Positions 1 to 7,880 are shown, numbered from the stretch's first letter. The stretch is DNA of 11,459 nucleotides from an uncultured Gammaproteobacteria bacterium (GCA_905480065.1 CAJQOV010000155.1:1-11459); one strand, 5' to 3'. Program-made: numbers and translations. Notes: a model not told the origin generated them from the letters alone.

Positions 1-14
1 AGTGGTCTCCCCAA

Positions 15-56
15 CCCTCCCCTGAGGGGGAGGGGATTAATCGGCCGCATGGCCGA
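15..56. repeat. Two adjacent perfect hairpins (intergenic)
   Basis: Two perfect inverted repeats with 4-nt loops lie next to each other. The first has 8-bp arms CCCTCCCC (15-22) and GGGGAGGG (27-34) around TGAG. The second has 6-bp arms TCGGCC (41-46) and GGCCGA (51-56) around GCAT. Neither is followed by a clear T-run, so they are not textbook intrinsic terminators. They could be REP-like structures or act at the 3' end of a transcript entering from outside the window. The function is not known. Confidence 0.5.
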
Positions 57-85
57 TCGATCCGGCTTTTAACCGTGACCCGAAG

Positions 86-105
86 CCACCGGCTTTAGCC
101 GGTGG
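86..105. repeat. Perfect 8-bp hairpin, REP or IS200/IS605-end like
   Basis: The arms CCACCGGC (86-93) and GCCGGTGG (98-105) flank the loop TTTA. GGC-TTTA-GCC hairpins of this kind occur in REP elements and at the ends of IS200/IS605 elements. No transposase or second end is visible here, so the class is an inference. No T-tract follows on either strand. Just downstream (111-148) is a loose CA/AG-rich sequence with a period of about 10. Confidence 0.45.
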
Positions 106-150
106 AGTATTCACTCACAGGGCACTCAGAGCACACAGAGGTCTCACTGG

Positions 151-180
151 GATAATTATTCCGGAGCGATAATCATTCCG
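151..180. repeat. 13-bp tandem direct repeat
   Basis: GATAATTATTCCG (151-163) and GATAATCATTCCG (168-180) match at 12 of 13 positions and are separated by GAGC. The unit runs directly into the ATTCCC element that follows, so it may be the variable flank of that element. The GATAAT units also resemble Fur-box hexamers, but no promoter or gene sits where such a box would act. Confidence 0.5.
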
Positions 181-182
181 TC

Positions 183-202
183 ATTCCCGCGTAGGCGGGA
201 AT
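183..202. repeat. dRS3-type inverted repeat (ATTCCC-N8-GGGAAT)
   Basis: ATTCCC (183-188), eight bases GCGTAGGC, and GGGAAT (197-202) match the dRS3 pattern described in Neisseria, a pattern also dispersed in other proteobacterial genomes. The inner bases GC/GC extend the pairing, giving a strong hairpin. It lies 3' of the pil operon on the minus strand and could protect or end that transcript, although no U-run follows. Copy number in the genome cannot be judged from one window. Confidence 0.65.
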
Positions 203-220
203 CCAGTTTCATCACGGCGC

Positions 221-427
221 TTACAATACGCCGCGTGCTTGCATACCGCATTTCCAGTCGTTGAGTAACGCCTTGCAGGCACGACGGGTTTGGCAGCGAA
301 GCAAGTTGCGGTCGATGGCCGCTGCTGCAGGAGGGTCTTGTTGTAAGAGTAGCGGCTTGCAGGTGCGAACGGGTCGGCGTTGGCGCAGGTCGTGAAAGCA
401 AGGCGCTGCTACGCGTGTTTCCTGTTG
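221..427 (-). other. Open frame without start codon, possible gene remnant
   Basis: A minus-strand frame is open for 68 codons between an in-frame stop (428-430) and a TAA (221-223). It has no ATG until residue 62 and no good GTG, so it is not a normal gene. It is rich in Arg and Cys. A short unit recurs in frame exactly 28 codons apart: VRTCKPLL (around residues 20-27) and RRACKALL (around 48-55), with several synonymous differences. This suggests it is or was coding, possibly the 3' end of a decayed gene downstream of pilE. I recognise no family. The rest of 203-505 shows only weak hairpins. Confidence 0.2.
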
Positions 428-505
428 TTACGCATACCGATGCACGATCAGTGCACCACGCTTCACCGTGGCACCAACATTTGCTGTTTCAATGCGCGCC
501 GGTGC

Positions 506-946
506 TTACCGCCAGCAATCTTCGTTGCTGTAGCCACTGGCCGCATTGGCGAGGGATTTCATGCCCTGGGAGTTGATAACAAAAGTGCCGCACTTGTCCT
601 TGTTCTGGTCACCCTTGGCGGTCGGTGTTGCGCGTGCCGTGAATGCGATGTTGGTGGTGCCGGCATCTACCGACAGGGTGTAATAGCCACTCGTGGTAGT
701 CGACTTCCACAGTACTGCCGCAGTCATGTCCGCACCACCGAAGGTCTGGTCATAGGTGTTCTGATCGGAGTAGTGGCGTTCCATGCGGTCGGCCAGTTCC
801 AGTAACTCCCCCATGCCCTCGGCGCGGCGTGACTTGCGCACCTGGTCGGTATAGGTCGGGTAGGCGATGGCCACGATGATGCCCAGTATGGCTACCACGA
901 CCATCAGTTCAATCAGCGTGAACCCGCCTTGTGTATGTCGTCTCAT
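506..946 (-). CDS. pilE: Type IV pilin-like minor pilin PilE
   Basis: A minor pilin of 146 residues, expected to link the tip complex to the major pilin fibre in the inner membrane and periplasm. The class III signal MRRHTQGG is cut before Phe9, followed by FTLIELMVVVAILGIIVAIAYP, with the Glu at mature position 5 that pilins need. The C-terminal motif DKCGTFVINSQG...EDCWR has a Cys pair (C119, C144) typical of a PilE D-loop disulfide. The start at 946 has AGGGGA six bases upstream. An upstream in-frame ATG at 994 would lie inside an intercistronic hairpin and give an overlong leader. It is the last gene of the operon, 57 bp after pilY1. The pilY2 gene found between pilY1 and pilE in P. aeruginosa is missing. 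Confidence 0.9.
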   Translation of the reverse strand: MRRHTQGGFTLIELMVVVAILGIIVAIAYPTYTDQVRKSRRAEGMGELLELADRMERHYSDQNTYDQTFGGADMTAAVLWKSTTTSGYYTLSVDAGTTNIAFTARATPTAKGDQNKDKCGTFVINSQGMKSLANAASGYSNEDCWR

Positions 947-968
947 CCTGTTTCCCCTGTGTGACACC

Positions 969-997
969 GGCGTGCATGACCACGGGCCATGCACGCC
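969..997 (-). promoter_or_regulatory. Intercistronic 10-bp perfect hairpin, pilY1-pilE
   Basis: GGCGTGCATG (969-978) and CATGCACGCC (988-997) form a perfect 10-bp stem with a 9-nt loop in the 57-bp gap between the pilY1 stop and the pilE start. No U-run follows, so it is unlikely to be a full terminator. By analogy with known intercistronic stems, it could stabilise the upstream mRNA end, mark a processing site, or set the pilE to pilY1 ratio. That role is an inference. Confidence 0.6.
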
Positions 998-1003
998 AGG
1001 CGG

Positions 1004-4000
1004 CTATTGCCTGATATCGATCCAGTTGCGGCGACCGTACGCGAAGTTTGGTCCCTTGGCCTCGAGATCGATGGTCTCGATGGTGGTTACCTGTGCCGGT
1101 GTACCATCAACGCTGGATCCGACCGTGGCGCTGTCGTCACCGCCCTGTGCCTTGTCACCATCGAGTTTGTGCTGCTCGGGGATCTTGTCGCCGACGTAGT
1201 CACGTATATTGTGATAGGCCTCGAGCAGTGCATTACCGTCAATCAGCTCGGCCAGTTCCAGCAATGCCTGGTTGCGGTCGGTCTCGGTGGTGGCGCTGTC
1301 GATGATTTCCAGCAGCTGGAAGTAGCGGTTCAGGTCGCAGGTTGCGCCCGGGCTGCTGATGGCCAGTGCATCGCACTCAGCGACCAGTGGATTGGTCAGT
1401 GCCTGGTATTCACCCAGCGTCAGGCCACCGATATCAATGGTGGTCTTGCCGTTATAAGCCGCGCCTGCGTAGCAGCCCGCATCCTTGGGCGTGCTGTTGC
1501 TGGTCGGATCGGAGTTGCGGATATCATCGATCAGCGCACTGTAGTGCCAGAACATCGCAGCTTCGTACAGCAGGCCACTCTCGTCCGGTGACTGACCTTC
1601 CTGTGCATCTGTTGCCGTGATGACATTCGTGCCGCTGATCTTGGCGACCGTGTAGGCCTTGGCATGGGTGCCGGCACCTCTCAGCATGGTCGCGGTAGTC
1701 GGTGTCGTGGTAAACCCGGAGACGTATTTCTTCTGCAGATCCGTACTCGGATTGATACTGGCGTCGAGCAGTTGCACGGTCAGTGCGCCATTACGCCAGC
1801 GATAACCATTGCCTTCGGAGCTCTGTGCCTTGGTGATATGCAGCTGGCGGTTCGGGTCGCGGATGTAGTCCGTCGGGGGCGTTGGCATCGAGCTGAAGGT
1901 GCTGCACTGTTCTTTGATGTAGGCAGTCGCGCTGGGGCCTGCCGCAAGTGCAGACCTGGCGGCCGTCAGTACCTGCTCATCCGAATAGCAGACCGGATCA
2001 GTGTAATCATGCAGCCCCAGCACACACTGGGAGCGCGTGGCATGGATGCCTTCATCCAGGATGGAACGCTGGCCAAAGCCGACCCGAATGGTGGGGGTGG
2101 AGCTCAGCCCCTTTGCCACCGCCTCGGCCGCCGTGATCAAGGAATTGGCGCCACCGGGGCAGTCGTCCGGGTTCTCGCTCATGATGCCGGCCAGTGTGAA
2201 CACCAGGCTGTCACCATCGCTGTCTACCAGTCCGGCGGTCGTGGTGCGCCCGTCCTGCAGCTTGGTCGTGATCCAGTTCTGGTAGGCCACCACCGGCCAG
2301 GTCTTGCAACCGATCTGCAGTGTACCGGCCGTGGTGCGGTCGGCATTGGCCAGCGTCACGATGAACCCTTTGGCGGGTACCGCCGCAGTAAACGGGGCCA
2401 CCGACGGGGCGTTCAGTGCGTTGACCTCGGACTGCAGGATAGCAGCCTTGTTGCCGGATGCGTCTATGCCGTTTAAGGGGTCGAGTCCGCCATCGCGATC
2501 CTGGTGCAGGATATCGTAGGCACGGTTCAGCTCGCCTTCGACGGCCGGTATGCAGGCATCCGTGACGCCATCAGAGACCAGCACTTCCTTGGTGTTCTGG
2601 GCTGTGCTGCAGGTCACCGACCCGGCCGGGCCGGACGCGGTGACGCCCAGTGCCGGTAGCAGGCTGGACAGGCCGCGGCGCGGTTCCATGGTAAACAGGT
2701 CGACATAGTCGACGTCGTGGATACCGTCGTAGTCATGCACCAGGCCGTCCACGGCGCGCCCCAGGCCGTCATTGGCCTGAACATCGTACCCCTCGCTGTG
2801 CTTGGTGATGGCGTTCGGCGCGATTTCATCGATATCCGGGACGTTGTTCGGGCTGTCGGTGATGACGTCGATGTGTCCGCCAGGGATTTCTGCCGGGGAC
2901 GGAAACTCACTGATCGGCAACTGGATTCCATTGATGAACATCTTGTCGATGCCGGCCCGGAGCCGTGCAAAGGTAGGCTGGGCGATGTTGCCCGGGCCCA
3001 GGTTCAGGCCGACCGGCGCCTTGTCCACGCCGGATACCTGCACGGCATCACCGCTGTCCAGTACGCTGTCGCCATTGAGGTTGTAGACAATCTTGCTGCC
3101 ATCGCTGCCCTGCAGATAGTCGAGCGACATCACCCAGCTGTCACCGGCCGCGTTGTTGGTGCCGCAGTTGGGCGTCGCGCCAGTCGGGTTGTTGGTGACA
3201 AACTGTACCCGTCCGGCACGCACGAACGGTGAGCCGACCAGGCGTTCCCCACAGTTCGGGAACTCCACCTTCCAGCCCTGGTACAGGGTCGGACATGGCG
3301 AAATGCCAAACGGGCAGCGGTAATACACGCTGCTGGGGGTGGGTACGATACGGACCTTTTCGGCCGGGTTTCCGGTGACAAAGACCTTCGAGGTTTCCGA
3401 GAGTGTTTGCGATTGCAGATCGCTGCTGTGGTAGGGCAGGGTGCCGCTGGCCTTCAAGGTGGCCAAATCGGAGGTATCCAGCCACAGGCCATGTATGGCC
3501 TGTTTCTCCGTGTAGTCCGCCTGGACAGTCGGATCGCCACCGGAGGCGAGGCCGTCGTTCAATGCATCGTCGAGGCTGAAGATGCTGCCGGTGCCGAAGT
3601 AGATCATGTGGCCGTATTCCGACGGGTGCTGGGCCACGGCCGGTGCATTCGAGATCGGTTGGTCCGGGTCGCCATCGTAGATCTTGGTGGCGATCGAGTT
3701 GGCCGGGTTGGACTGGTCGATTTCGAACATCCACAGGTCGCCATTGATGTCACCGCCGAATACCAGTTCCACCTGGTCGTCATCGTCGGTGCTGAGCATC
3801 GTCACGGCAGACAGGCCCCCGACGGTGCCGGTGTTGATCTCGGTAGTGGCCTGGGTATCCAGGTTGACCATCATCAGCGAGGTGGTCTGGCCGGCACTGG
3901 TCTTGTAGCCATTGCCGGTGAAAATGTACCAGGTCGGGTCGGCGTTGCTGGCACCAATAAATCCGATGCTCGGTGCACCGTAGATATGGCCCCAGTGACC

Positions 4001-5077
4001 GCCGGTTTTTTCAAACAGCAGTTTGTCGGAGGTGTAGGTCGGGTCGGTCACATCCAGCGCAAACAGCCCCTCAAAGCCGGCGCCGCCACCACCGGTCAGG
4101 ATGGTGTGCCAGACCGGTGTGGATGAACCAATCTGGGCCGAATTGACGGTCAGTTCGCCATCCACGAAGTAGCTGTGATTATAGGTAGCATAGCGTCCGG
4201 CCAGTGTGCTGAGCTTGTCGAGCACCATGGAGGGAACGTATGCGTATACCTCGGAGCCATCATTTTCATCGAACACGTGCAGCATGCCGTCATTGGAACC
4301 GACGGCAAGGCGACCGGCACGGCTGGCATAGCTTGATGCGAAGCTGGTGAAACCGGTAACGCTGCCCAGCAACTCCTTCGGCGCACCGATGAAAACCGGT
4401 GTACTGGTGATATCACCCAGCAGGCTGTAGCGGTTGCGCAGGTCTCCCAGCGAGCCGGTCAGGGTGTCGTGCTGTTTTTCATGCAGGCGCTGTCCGCGGA
4501 TATAGTTGAGAATGTCGCTCGCCGTTGCGGTGTTGAGTGCGGGGTTGGCGGCAGCCACGATGGTGTTATAGGTGTCCCTGTCGAGCAGTGCGCGCTGGGT
4601 GTCGCTCAGCAGGTCCCACGTGAAAGCAATCTGTTTGCTGGTCGCGGCAGGAAATGCGACGGCATCTACGTGAGTAAAAATATTGCGGTTCTGCCAGTAG
4701 CTGCCGGTCGGGTCATCGCCACCGTTGCCAAGGAAACTGGCGCGTGCTGACCAGCAGCCACTCAGGGGGCGATCGCATCCTCCGTTACTGCCCTGGGTGG
4801 GCGGGTTGGCGCCGACATTTACATCCGTGGTCCGGTTGCCGTTCTGGCCAATCTTGTATTCGATGATATCGCCCTGCCAGGCACCGTTCTCGAACCATGG
4901 CCGGTAGGCAATCGTATCGGTATTGAGCAGGTCACGATCCTGCAGCACATACTGGCCAAGTAGCACCGTCGGCTGGGTGTCGGGGATAAAGACTGCTGCC
5001 GCGTAGAGCAGACAGCTTGCCACAACCGCAAGGCCGCCGGCCAGCTTGATGCGGAAATACCTGTTGTGCCTATTCAT
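1004..5077 (-). CDS. pilY1: PilY1/PilC-family pilus tip adhesin, no vWA domain
   Basis: A 1357-residue tip-associated protein of the type IV pilus, known in the family for adhesion, priming assembly and controlling retraction. Residues about 10-31 are a signal peptide or membrane anchor. The family entry motif (NYIRG...LRNRYSLLGDITSTPVFIGAP, about 191-233) leads into the PilC/PilY1 beta-propeller, including NDGMLHVFD (262-270), TGGGGAGFEGLFALDVT (328-344) and TDDDDQVELVFGGDINGDLWMF (430-451), the usual place of the calcium loop. A second loop, NLNGDSVLDSGD, lies near 666-677. It ends in GRRNWIDIRQ, like the GRxSWRE end of many PilY1 proteins. The N-terminal vWA domain with DxSxS of P. aeruginosa PilY1 is absent, and the region after about 735 is long and not recognised. 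GGAG six bases before the ATG supports the start. It lies 23 bp after pilX. Confidence 0.88.
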   Translation of the reverse strand: MNRHNRYFRIKLAGGLAVVASCLLYAAAVFIPDTQPTVLLGQYVLQDRDLLNTDTIAYRPWFENGAWQGDIIEYKIGQNGNRTTDVNVGANPPTQGSNGGCDRPLSGCWSARASFLGNGGDDPTGSYWQNRNIFTHVDAVAFPAATSKQIAFTWDLLSDTQRALLDRDTYNTIVAAANPALNTATASDILNYIRGQRLHEKQHDTLTGSLGDLRNRYSLLGDITSTPVFIGAPKELLGSVTGFTSFASSYASRAGRLAVGSNDGMLHVFDENDGSEVYAYVPSMVLDKLSTLAGRYATYNHSYFVDGELTVNSAQIGSSTPVWHTILTGGGGAGFEGLFALDVTDPTYTSDKLLFEKTGGHWGHIYGAPSIGFIGASNADPTWYIFTGNGYKTSAGQTTSLMMVNLDTQATTEINTGTVGGLSAVTMLSTDDDDQVELVFGGDINGDLWMFEIDQSNPANSIATKIYDGDPDQPISNAPAVAQHPSEYGHMIYFGTGSIFSLDDALNDGLASGGDPTVQADYTEKQAIHGLWLDTSDLATLKASGTLPYHSSDLQSQTLSETSKVFVTGNPAEKVRIVPTPSSVYYRCPFGISPCPTLYQGWKVEFPNCGERLVGSPFVRAGRVQFVTNNPTGATPNCGTNNAAGDSWVMSLDYLQGSDGSKIVYNLNGDSVLDSGDAVQVSGVDKAPVGLNLGPGNIAQPTFARLRAGIDKMFINGIQLPISEFPSPAEIPGGHIDVITDSPNNVPDIDEIAPNAITKHSEGYDVQANDGLGRAVDGLVHDYDGIHDVDYVDLFTMEPRRGLSSLLPALGVTASGPAGSVTCSTAQNTKEVLVSDGVTDACIPAVEGELNRAYDILHQDRDGGLDPLNGIDASGNKAAILQSEVNALNAPSVAPFTAAVPAKGFIVTLANADRTTAGTLQIGCKTWPVVAYQNWITTKLQDGRTTTAGLVDSDGDSLVFTLAGIMSENPDDCPGGANSLITAAEAVAKGLSSTPTIRVGFGQRSILDEGIHATRSQCVLGLHDYTDPVCYSDEQVLTAARSALAAGPSATAYIKEQCSTFSSMPTPPTDYIRDPNRQLHITKAQSSEGNGYRWRNGALTVQLLDASINPSTDLQKKYVSGFTTTPTTATMLRGAGTHAKAYTVAKISGTNVITATDAQEGQSPDESGLLYEAAMFWHYSALIDDIRNSDPTSNSTPKDAGCYAGAAYNGKTTIDIGGLTLGEYQALTNPLVAECDALAISSPGATCDLNRYFQLLEIIDSATTETDRNQALLELAELIDGNALLEAYHNIRDYVGDKIPEQHKLDGDKAQGGDDSATVGSSVDGTPAQVTTIETIDLEAKGPNFAYGRRNWIDIRQ

Positions 5078-5100
5078 ACTGTTCTCCGGTTGCTTTCTGT

Positions 5101-5712
5101 CTACAGTGGGTCGGTAACGACTACCGACTGCAGGATGCGTTTGGCGCCGCGCGCGGCTCCGCTCTGTGCAGAAACCAGGAATACCTGGACCACTGCCCCG
5201 GGCAGGGGATTCATGATGGAGTCCTCTACGGATTTGCTTTCCGCCTCGGTCAGGTCTGTGCCGCCATCCTGGATAACGTATTGTCCGATACCGTCGTCTG
5301 CATTGCCGTCGCCGTCGGTATCGATACCGTCGCCATTGATGTCCGGCAGCGTCACCGTGGCGTGATCAAAGCTCCAGACCAGGTCGGTTGGTTGCTGGGT
5401 ACCTGATGTGCTGCTGTCAAAGTCGGTGGTGGTTCTTGTGTAGTAGTGATCACCCGCGCTATCCGGATCAAACGGGTTGCCGGCCACGGTCTTGATGTCA
5501 TTCTCGGCCGCGATCAGCACATATTCAGCATTGTTCAGTGCCTGGGTCTGGTACTGGGTATTGCCCGCCATCAGGTTCTCGAGCCGTGAAAGGTTCATGC
5601 CAAATACGCCGAGTACGGTCAGTACCAGCAGGAAGATCAGCGCCATGAACAACGCTGCCCCGCCCTGGTTGCGGCTGTGATTGCCAATTTTTCGGTTATT
5701 GGTGTGCAGCAT
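5101..5712 (-). CDS. pilX: Minor pilin PilX
   Basis: A 203-residue minor pilin with the PilX N-terminal pattern: leader ending NQGG, then AALFMALIFLLVLTVLGVFGMNLSRLENLMAGN (about 19-51), with QALNNAEYVLIAAENDI following as in PilX_N proteins. Mature position 5 is Met rather than the usual Glu. It is expected to join FimU, PilV, PilW and PilY1 in the inner-membrane priming complex. Residues 124-140 (DINGDGIDTDGDGNADD) are a tandem Asp/Asn/Gly run resembling EF-hand or thrombospondin type 3 calcium loops, which is not a standard feature of PilX. GGAG lies six bases before the ATG, and the gap to pilW is 16 bp. Confidence 0.88.
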   Translation of the reverse strand: MLHTNNRKIGNHSRNQGGAALFMALIFLLVLTVLGVFGMNLSRLENLMAGNTQYQTQALNNAEYVLIAAENDIKTVAGNPFDPDSAGDHYYTRTTTDFDSSTSGTQQPTDLVWSFDHATVTLPDINGDGIDTDGDGNADDGIGQYVIQDGGTDLTEAESKSVEDSIMNPLPGAVVQVFLVSAQSGAARGAKRILQSVVVTDPL

Positions 5713-5728
5713 GGAATACTCCGTCAGG

Positions 5729-6733
5729 CTAGTTACGCAGACTTACCGTGCTGGTGAACAGCTGGCGCCGGTAGTTGTCATTCGGGGTGTAATTGATATT
5801 GCCCATGTTGTAGTTGTTGGTGCTGGTGTAGCCGGGATCGGGACACTCCGCGCGCATCAGCATCCATACACGTGCGGCGATGACCTCGCCCCAGCTGGTG
5901 GTGTCGGTAGCCGCAGGTGCATCCACGAAAAGGTCGACTGTGCGATCATCGTTGGTGTCCCGGCCGTACTGCACCTGGAACTGTTCGACACCATAGGCGA
6001 TTTCCTCGGATTGCAGCGCGCCGTTTACCAGGCCGACCCGGTACAGTGACGGGATGGTCGCGCTGCCGGTACACTTGTTCGGATCACTGTTGTCGGAGGT
6101 GTGAATGTAATAACCGTTGGCTACCAGCTCCGCGGTACGCTTTACGGTGCCAACTACAATGTCGTTGGCAGCCTGGTCCTGGCCGCGAAACAGTTTTCCC
6201 GAGAACAGCGTTGAGCGAATGTAGAACTGGTTGTTGTCGAATCCGGGTGTGCTGATGCTGCCTACCACCCACGGTGCCGCATAACGGGTGACCAGGATGT
6301 CGCCGACATGAGTGGCTCCGCCGCTCAGCGCCTTGAGACAATTGTAGCCGGTCCGGTCGTCATCCTTGCCAAAGACCGGCAAGGTCAACATGCGTGCCCA
6401 GTTGGTGCTGCTGCATGTACCGTCGTCGGTAGCAATCATGTTACCGCTGATTACCCCTGCCGGCGTGTTGTCCTCGATTTTGCTGATGTCGGCATTGCCT
6501 CCCCAGTAGCCGGCGCGCCGCAGGTCGGTGGTGATCACCTCCATGGCGTAGCGGCCATTTTCCTGCAATCTGCCCAGGCTTTCCTGGATGGTGTAGCTTT
6601 TTTTCGAGCCGAGAAAAATCTGGCTGACCCCGGCCATCAGGATGAGGGTGATCACCATGGCAACCATCAACTCGACCATGCTGAAACCGCGGGCGTGACG
6701 GGGAAACCGGCTGAAGTTCCTGTTTCTGTTCAT
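5729..6733 (-). CDS. pilW: Minor pilin PilW
   Basis: A minor pilin of 334 residues and a component of the priming/tip complex. The leader MNRNRNFSRFPRHARG is cut before Phe17, followed by FSMVELMVAMVITLILMAGVSQIFLGSKKSY with Glu at mature position 5. The long C-terminal domain includes IAYGVEQFQVQYGRDTNDDRTVD (246-267), a loop typical of PilW and similar to a calcium site. Three ATGs compete. The one at 6739 overlaps the pilV stop as TAATG, and the one at 6733 has AGG eight bases upstream. I chose 6733; 6739 adds two residues, and 6763 would overlap pilV. Translational coupling to pilV is likely in either case. Confidence 0.87.
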   Translation of the reverse strand: MNRNRNFSRFPRHARGFSMVELMVAMVITLILMAGVSQIFLGSKKSYTIQESLGRLQENGRYAMEVITTDLRRAGYWGGNADISKIEDNTPAGVISGNMIATDDGTCSSTNWARMLTLPVFGKDDDRTGYNCLKALSGGATHVGDILVTRYAAPWVVGSISTPGFDNNQFYIRSTLFSGKLFRGQDQAANDIVVGTVKRTAELVANGYYIHTSDNSDPNKCTGSATIPSLYRVGLVNGALQSEEIAYGVEQFQVQYGRDTNDDRTVDLFVDAPAATDTTSWGEVIAARVWMLMRAECPDPGYTSTNNYNMGNINYTPNDNYRRQLFTSTVSLRN

Positions 6734-6738
6734 GTGCA

Positions 6739-7248
6739 TTACCTGGTCACCAGCTGGAAACAACGGAAATCAGCGTCTGACAGCGGCGGGCAGTTGAAGG
6801 TAGTCGTGTTTGGATTGCGCGACTCATTCCAGTAAATGGTGACCACGTGTGTGGTCTTGCCGTCCACGACCGGGCAGGCCGGTACCGTGGCAGTTGTGCA
6901 TTGCGTGATCTGGCTCTGGCCATCCGGCAGCCGCACAATATTATTGCGCCACTCATCCAGGTCTGTTTCTGCGAGGGTGACTGGAGTTGAGGTTACTGCG
7001 GTCGCGCGTGCTATGACGTATTCGTTATTTGCCACCCCGGCCGGGTTGGCGCGCATGCGGTCGGTGATGTCGTAGGCGAACTGGGAGACCAGCGTGCGCA
7101 TACTGGCCATCTGATTGGAACGCAGCCCGGTGGTCTGCAGGGCGGCCAGGCCAAGCAGGCCGATGGAAAGTACCAGCAGTGCGATCAATACTTCCAGCAG
7201 GGTAAAGCCGCGCTGTTGCCTGCTTGCTCTGTGCATTGGTGTGCGCAT
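6739..7248 (-). CDS. pilV: Minor pilin PilV
   Basis: A 169-residue minor pilin of the PilV family. The signal MRTPMHRASRQQRG is cut before Phe15, followed by FTLLEVLIALLVLSIGLLGLAALQTTGLRSNQ, a hallmark of PilV. The C-terminal part has THVVTIYWNESRN (about 133-145) and four Cys residues (117, 125, 153, 163), possibly two disulfides. AAGGA lies nine bases before the ATG at 7248; a second in-frame ATG four codons on is less well placed. It sits 12 bp after fimU, and its TAA overlaps a pilW ATG. It acts with FimU, PilW and PilX in pilus initiation. Confidence 0.88.
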   Translation of the reverse strand: MRTPMHRASRQQRGFTLLEVLIALLVLSIGLLGLAALQTTGLRSNQMASMRTLVSQFAYDITDRMRANPAGVANNEYVIARATAVTSTPVTLAETDLDEWRNNIVRLPDGQSQITQCTTATVPACPVVDGKTTHVVTIYWNESRNPNTTTFNCPPLSDADFRCFQLVTR

Positions 7249-7260
7249 GGTCAGGATTCC

Positions 7261-7812
7261 TTACGGACAGGCAACGGTGGAAACAAGGGTATGACCCTGT
7301 GTCGTGATCTTGATATCGCGTGCCTGATCGATGTGACACTTGTCGGATACCAGCCGGAAAGTAACGGTACCGCCATTGGAGGCCAGCCCGGTGGGCAGAA
7401 AACGCAACAGGGTGGCGGTAGTGGTCAATGTGTTCTTGTAATCAATGCCGGTGCCCGTTTTCATCAGGCAGTCTTCGGTTGCTTCGCACAACGGTGCTGA
7501 TGCGCCGGCATCCAGGTCGCCATCGAGATTGAAGTCCGAAAACACCAGCCAGCCATTTTGCCAGTCTGCGGCGTTATTGGAGCAGCTGGTCAGGTCGCTA
7601 CTCGGGCAGATCACGGTATTGACACCTTGCTTCACGGCCTCGCTCCGCGCCAGCTGGATGGAGCTGGCGATATCATTGCTTTGACCCACCAGCCGGTTGT
7701 TCCTGGTGAAATCACCCAGAAAGGGAACGGCGGCTGCCAGCAGGATCGCTACCACCACCAGTGTGATCATCAACTCGACCATGGTGAATCCACTTTCTCT
7801 TGCAATAATCAT
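7261..7812 (-). CDS. fimU: GspH/FimT-domain minor pilin FimU
   Basis: A 183-residue pilin-like protein and the first gene of the operon. The short leader MIIARESG precedes FTMVELMITLVVVAILLAAAVPFLGDF with Glu at mature position 5. The GspH/FimT core is clear: SIQLARSEAVKQGVNTVICPSSD (about 51-73), then WQNGWLVFSDFNLDGDLDAG (84-103), with an Asp/Asn loop at 93-101. Cys at 69, 77, 109, 115, 159 and 182 could form three disulfides. In P. aeruginosa the gene in this position is fimU; fimT is a paralogue, so the symbol rests mainly on gene order. A weak GAGG lies 10 bases before the only suitable ATG. Confidence 0.83.
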   Translation of the reverse strand: MIIARESGFTMVELMITLVVVAILLAAAVPFLGDFTRNNRLVGQSNDIASSIQLARSEAVKQGVNTVICPSSDLTSCSNNAADWQNGWLVFSDFNLDGDLDAGASAPLCEATEDCLMKTGTGIDYKNTLTTTATLLRFLPTGLASNGGTVTFRLVSDKCHIDQARDIKITTQGHTLVSTVACP

Positions 7813-7880
7813 GTTTTACAAACCTCGCTCATCCGTGTCATCACCTATAAGATAAGCGGCTGTGTTTACCCGACGGGCGG

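Noticed and set aside
151..177. GATAAT units resembling a Fur box
   Set aside because: The hexamers are in direct rather than Fur-box arrangement, and there is no promoter or gene nearby to regulate.
156..401. 81-codon minus-strand ORF ending in a DSRLRGNDG-type peptide
   Set aside because: DSRLRGNDG is the translation of the dRS3-type repeat at 183-202, a known source of false ORFs, and the rest shows no family features.
456..471. CCACG/CGTGG stem downstream of pilE as an operon terminator
   Set aside because: Only five base pairs and no T-run on the minus strand.
1664..2476. Long plus-strand ORFs antisense to pilY1 (989-1591, 1664-2476, 3407-4126)
   Set aside because: They arise from high-GC third positions opposite pilY1, show no domain signature and have no credible ribosome sites; the PilY1 frame has clear family motifs throughout.
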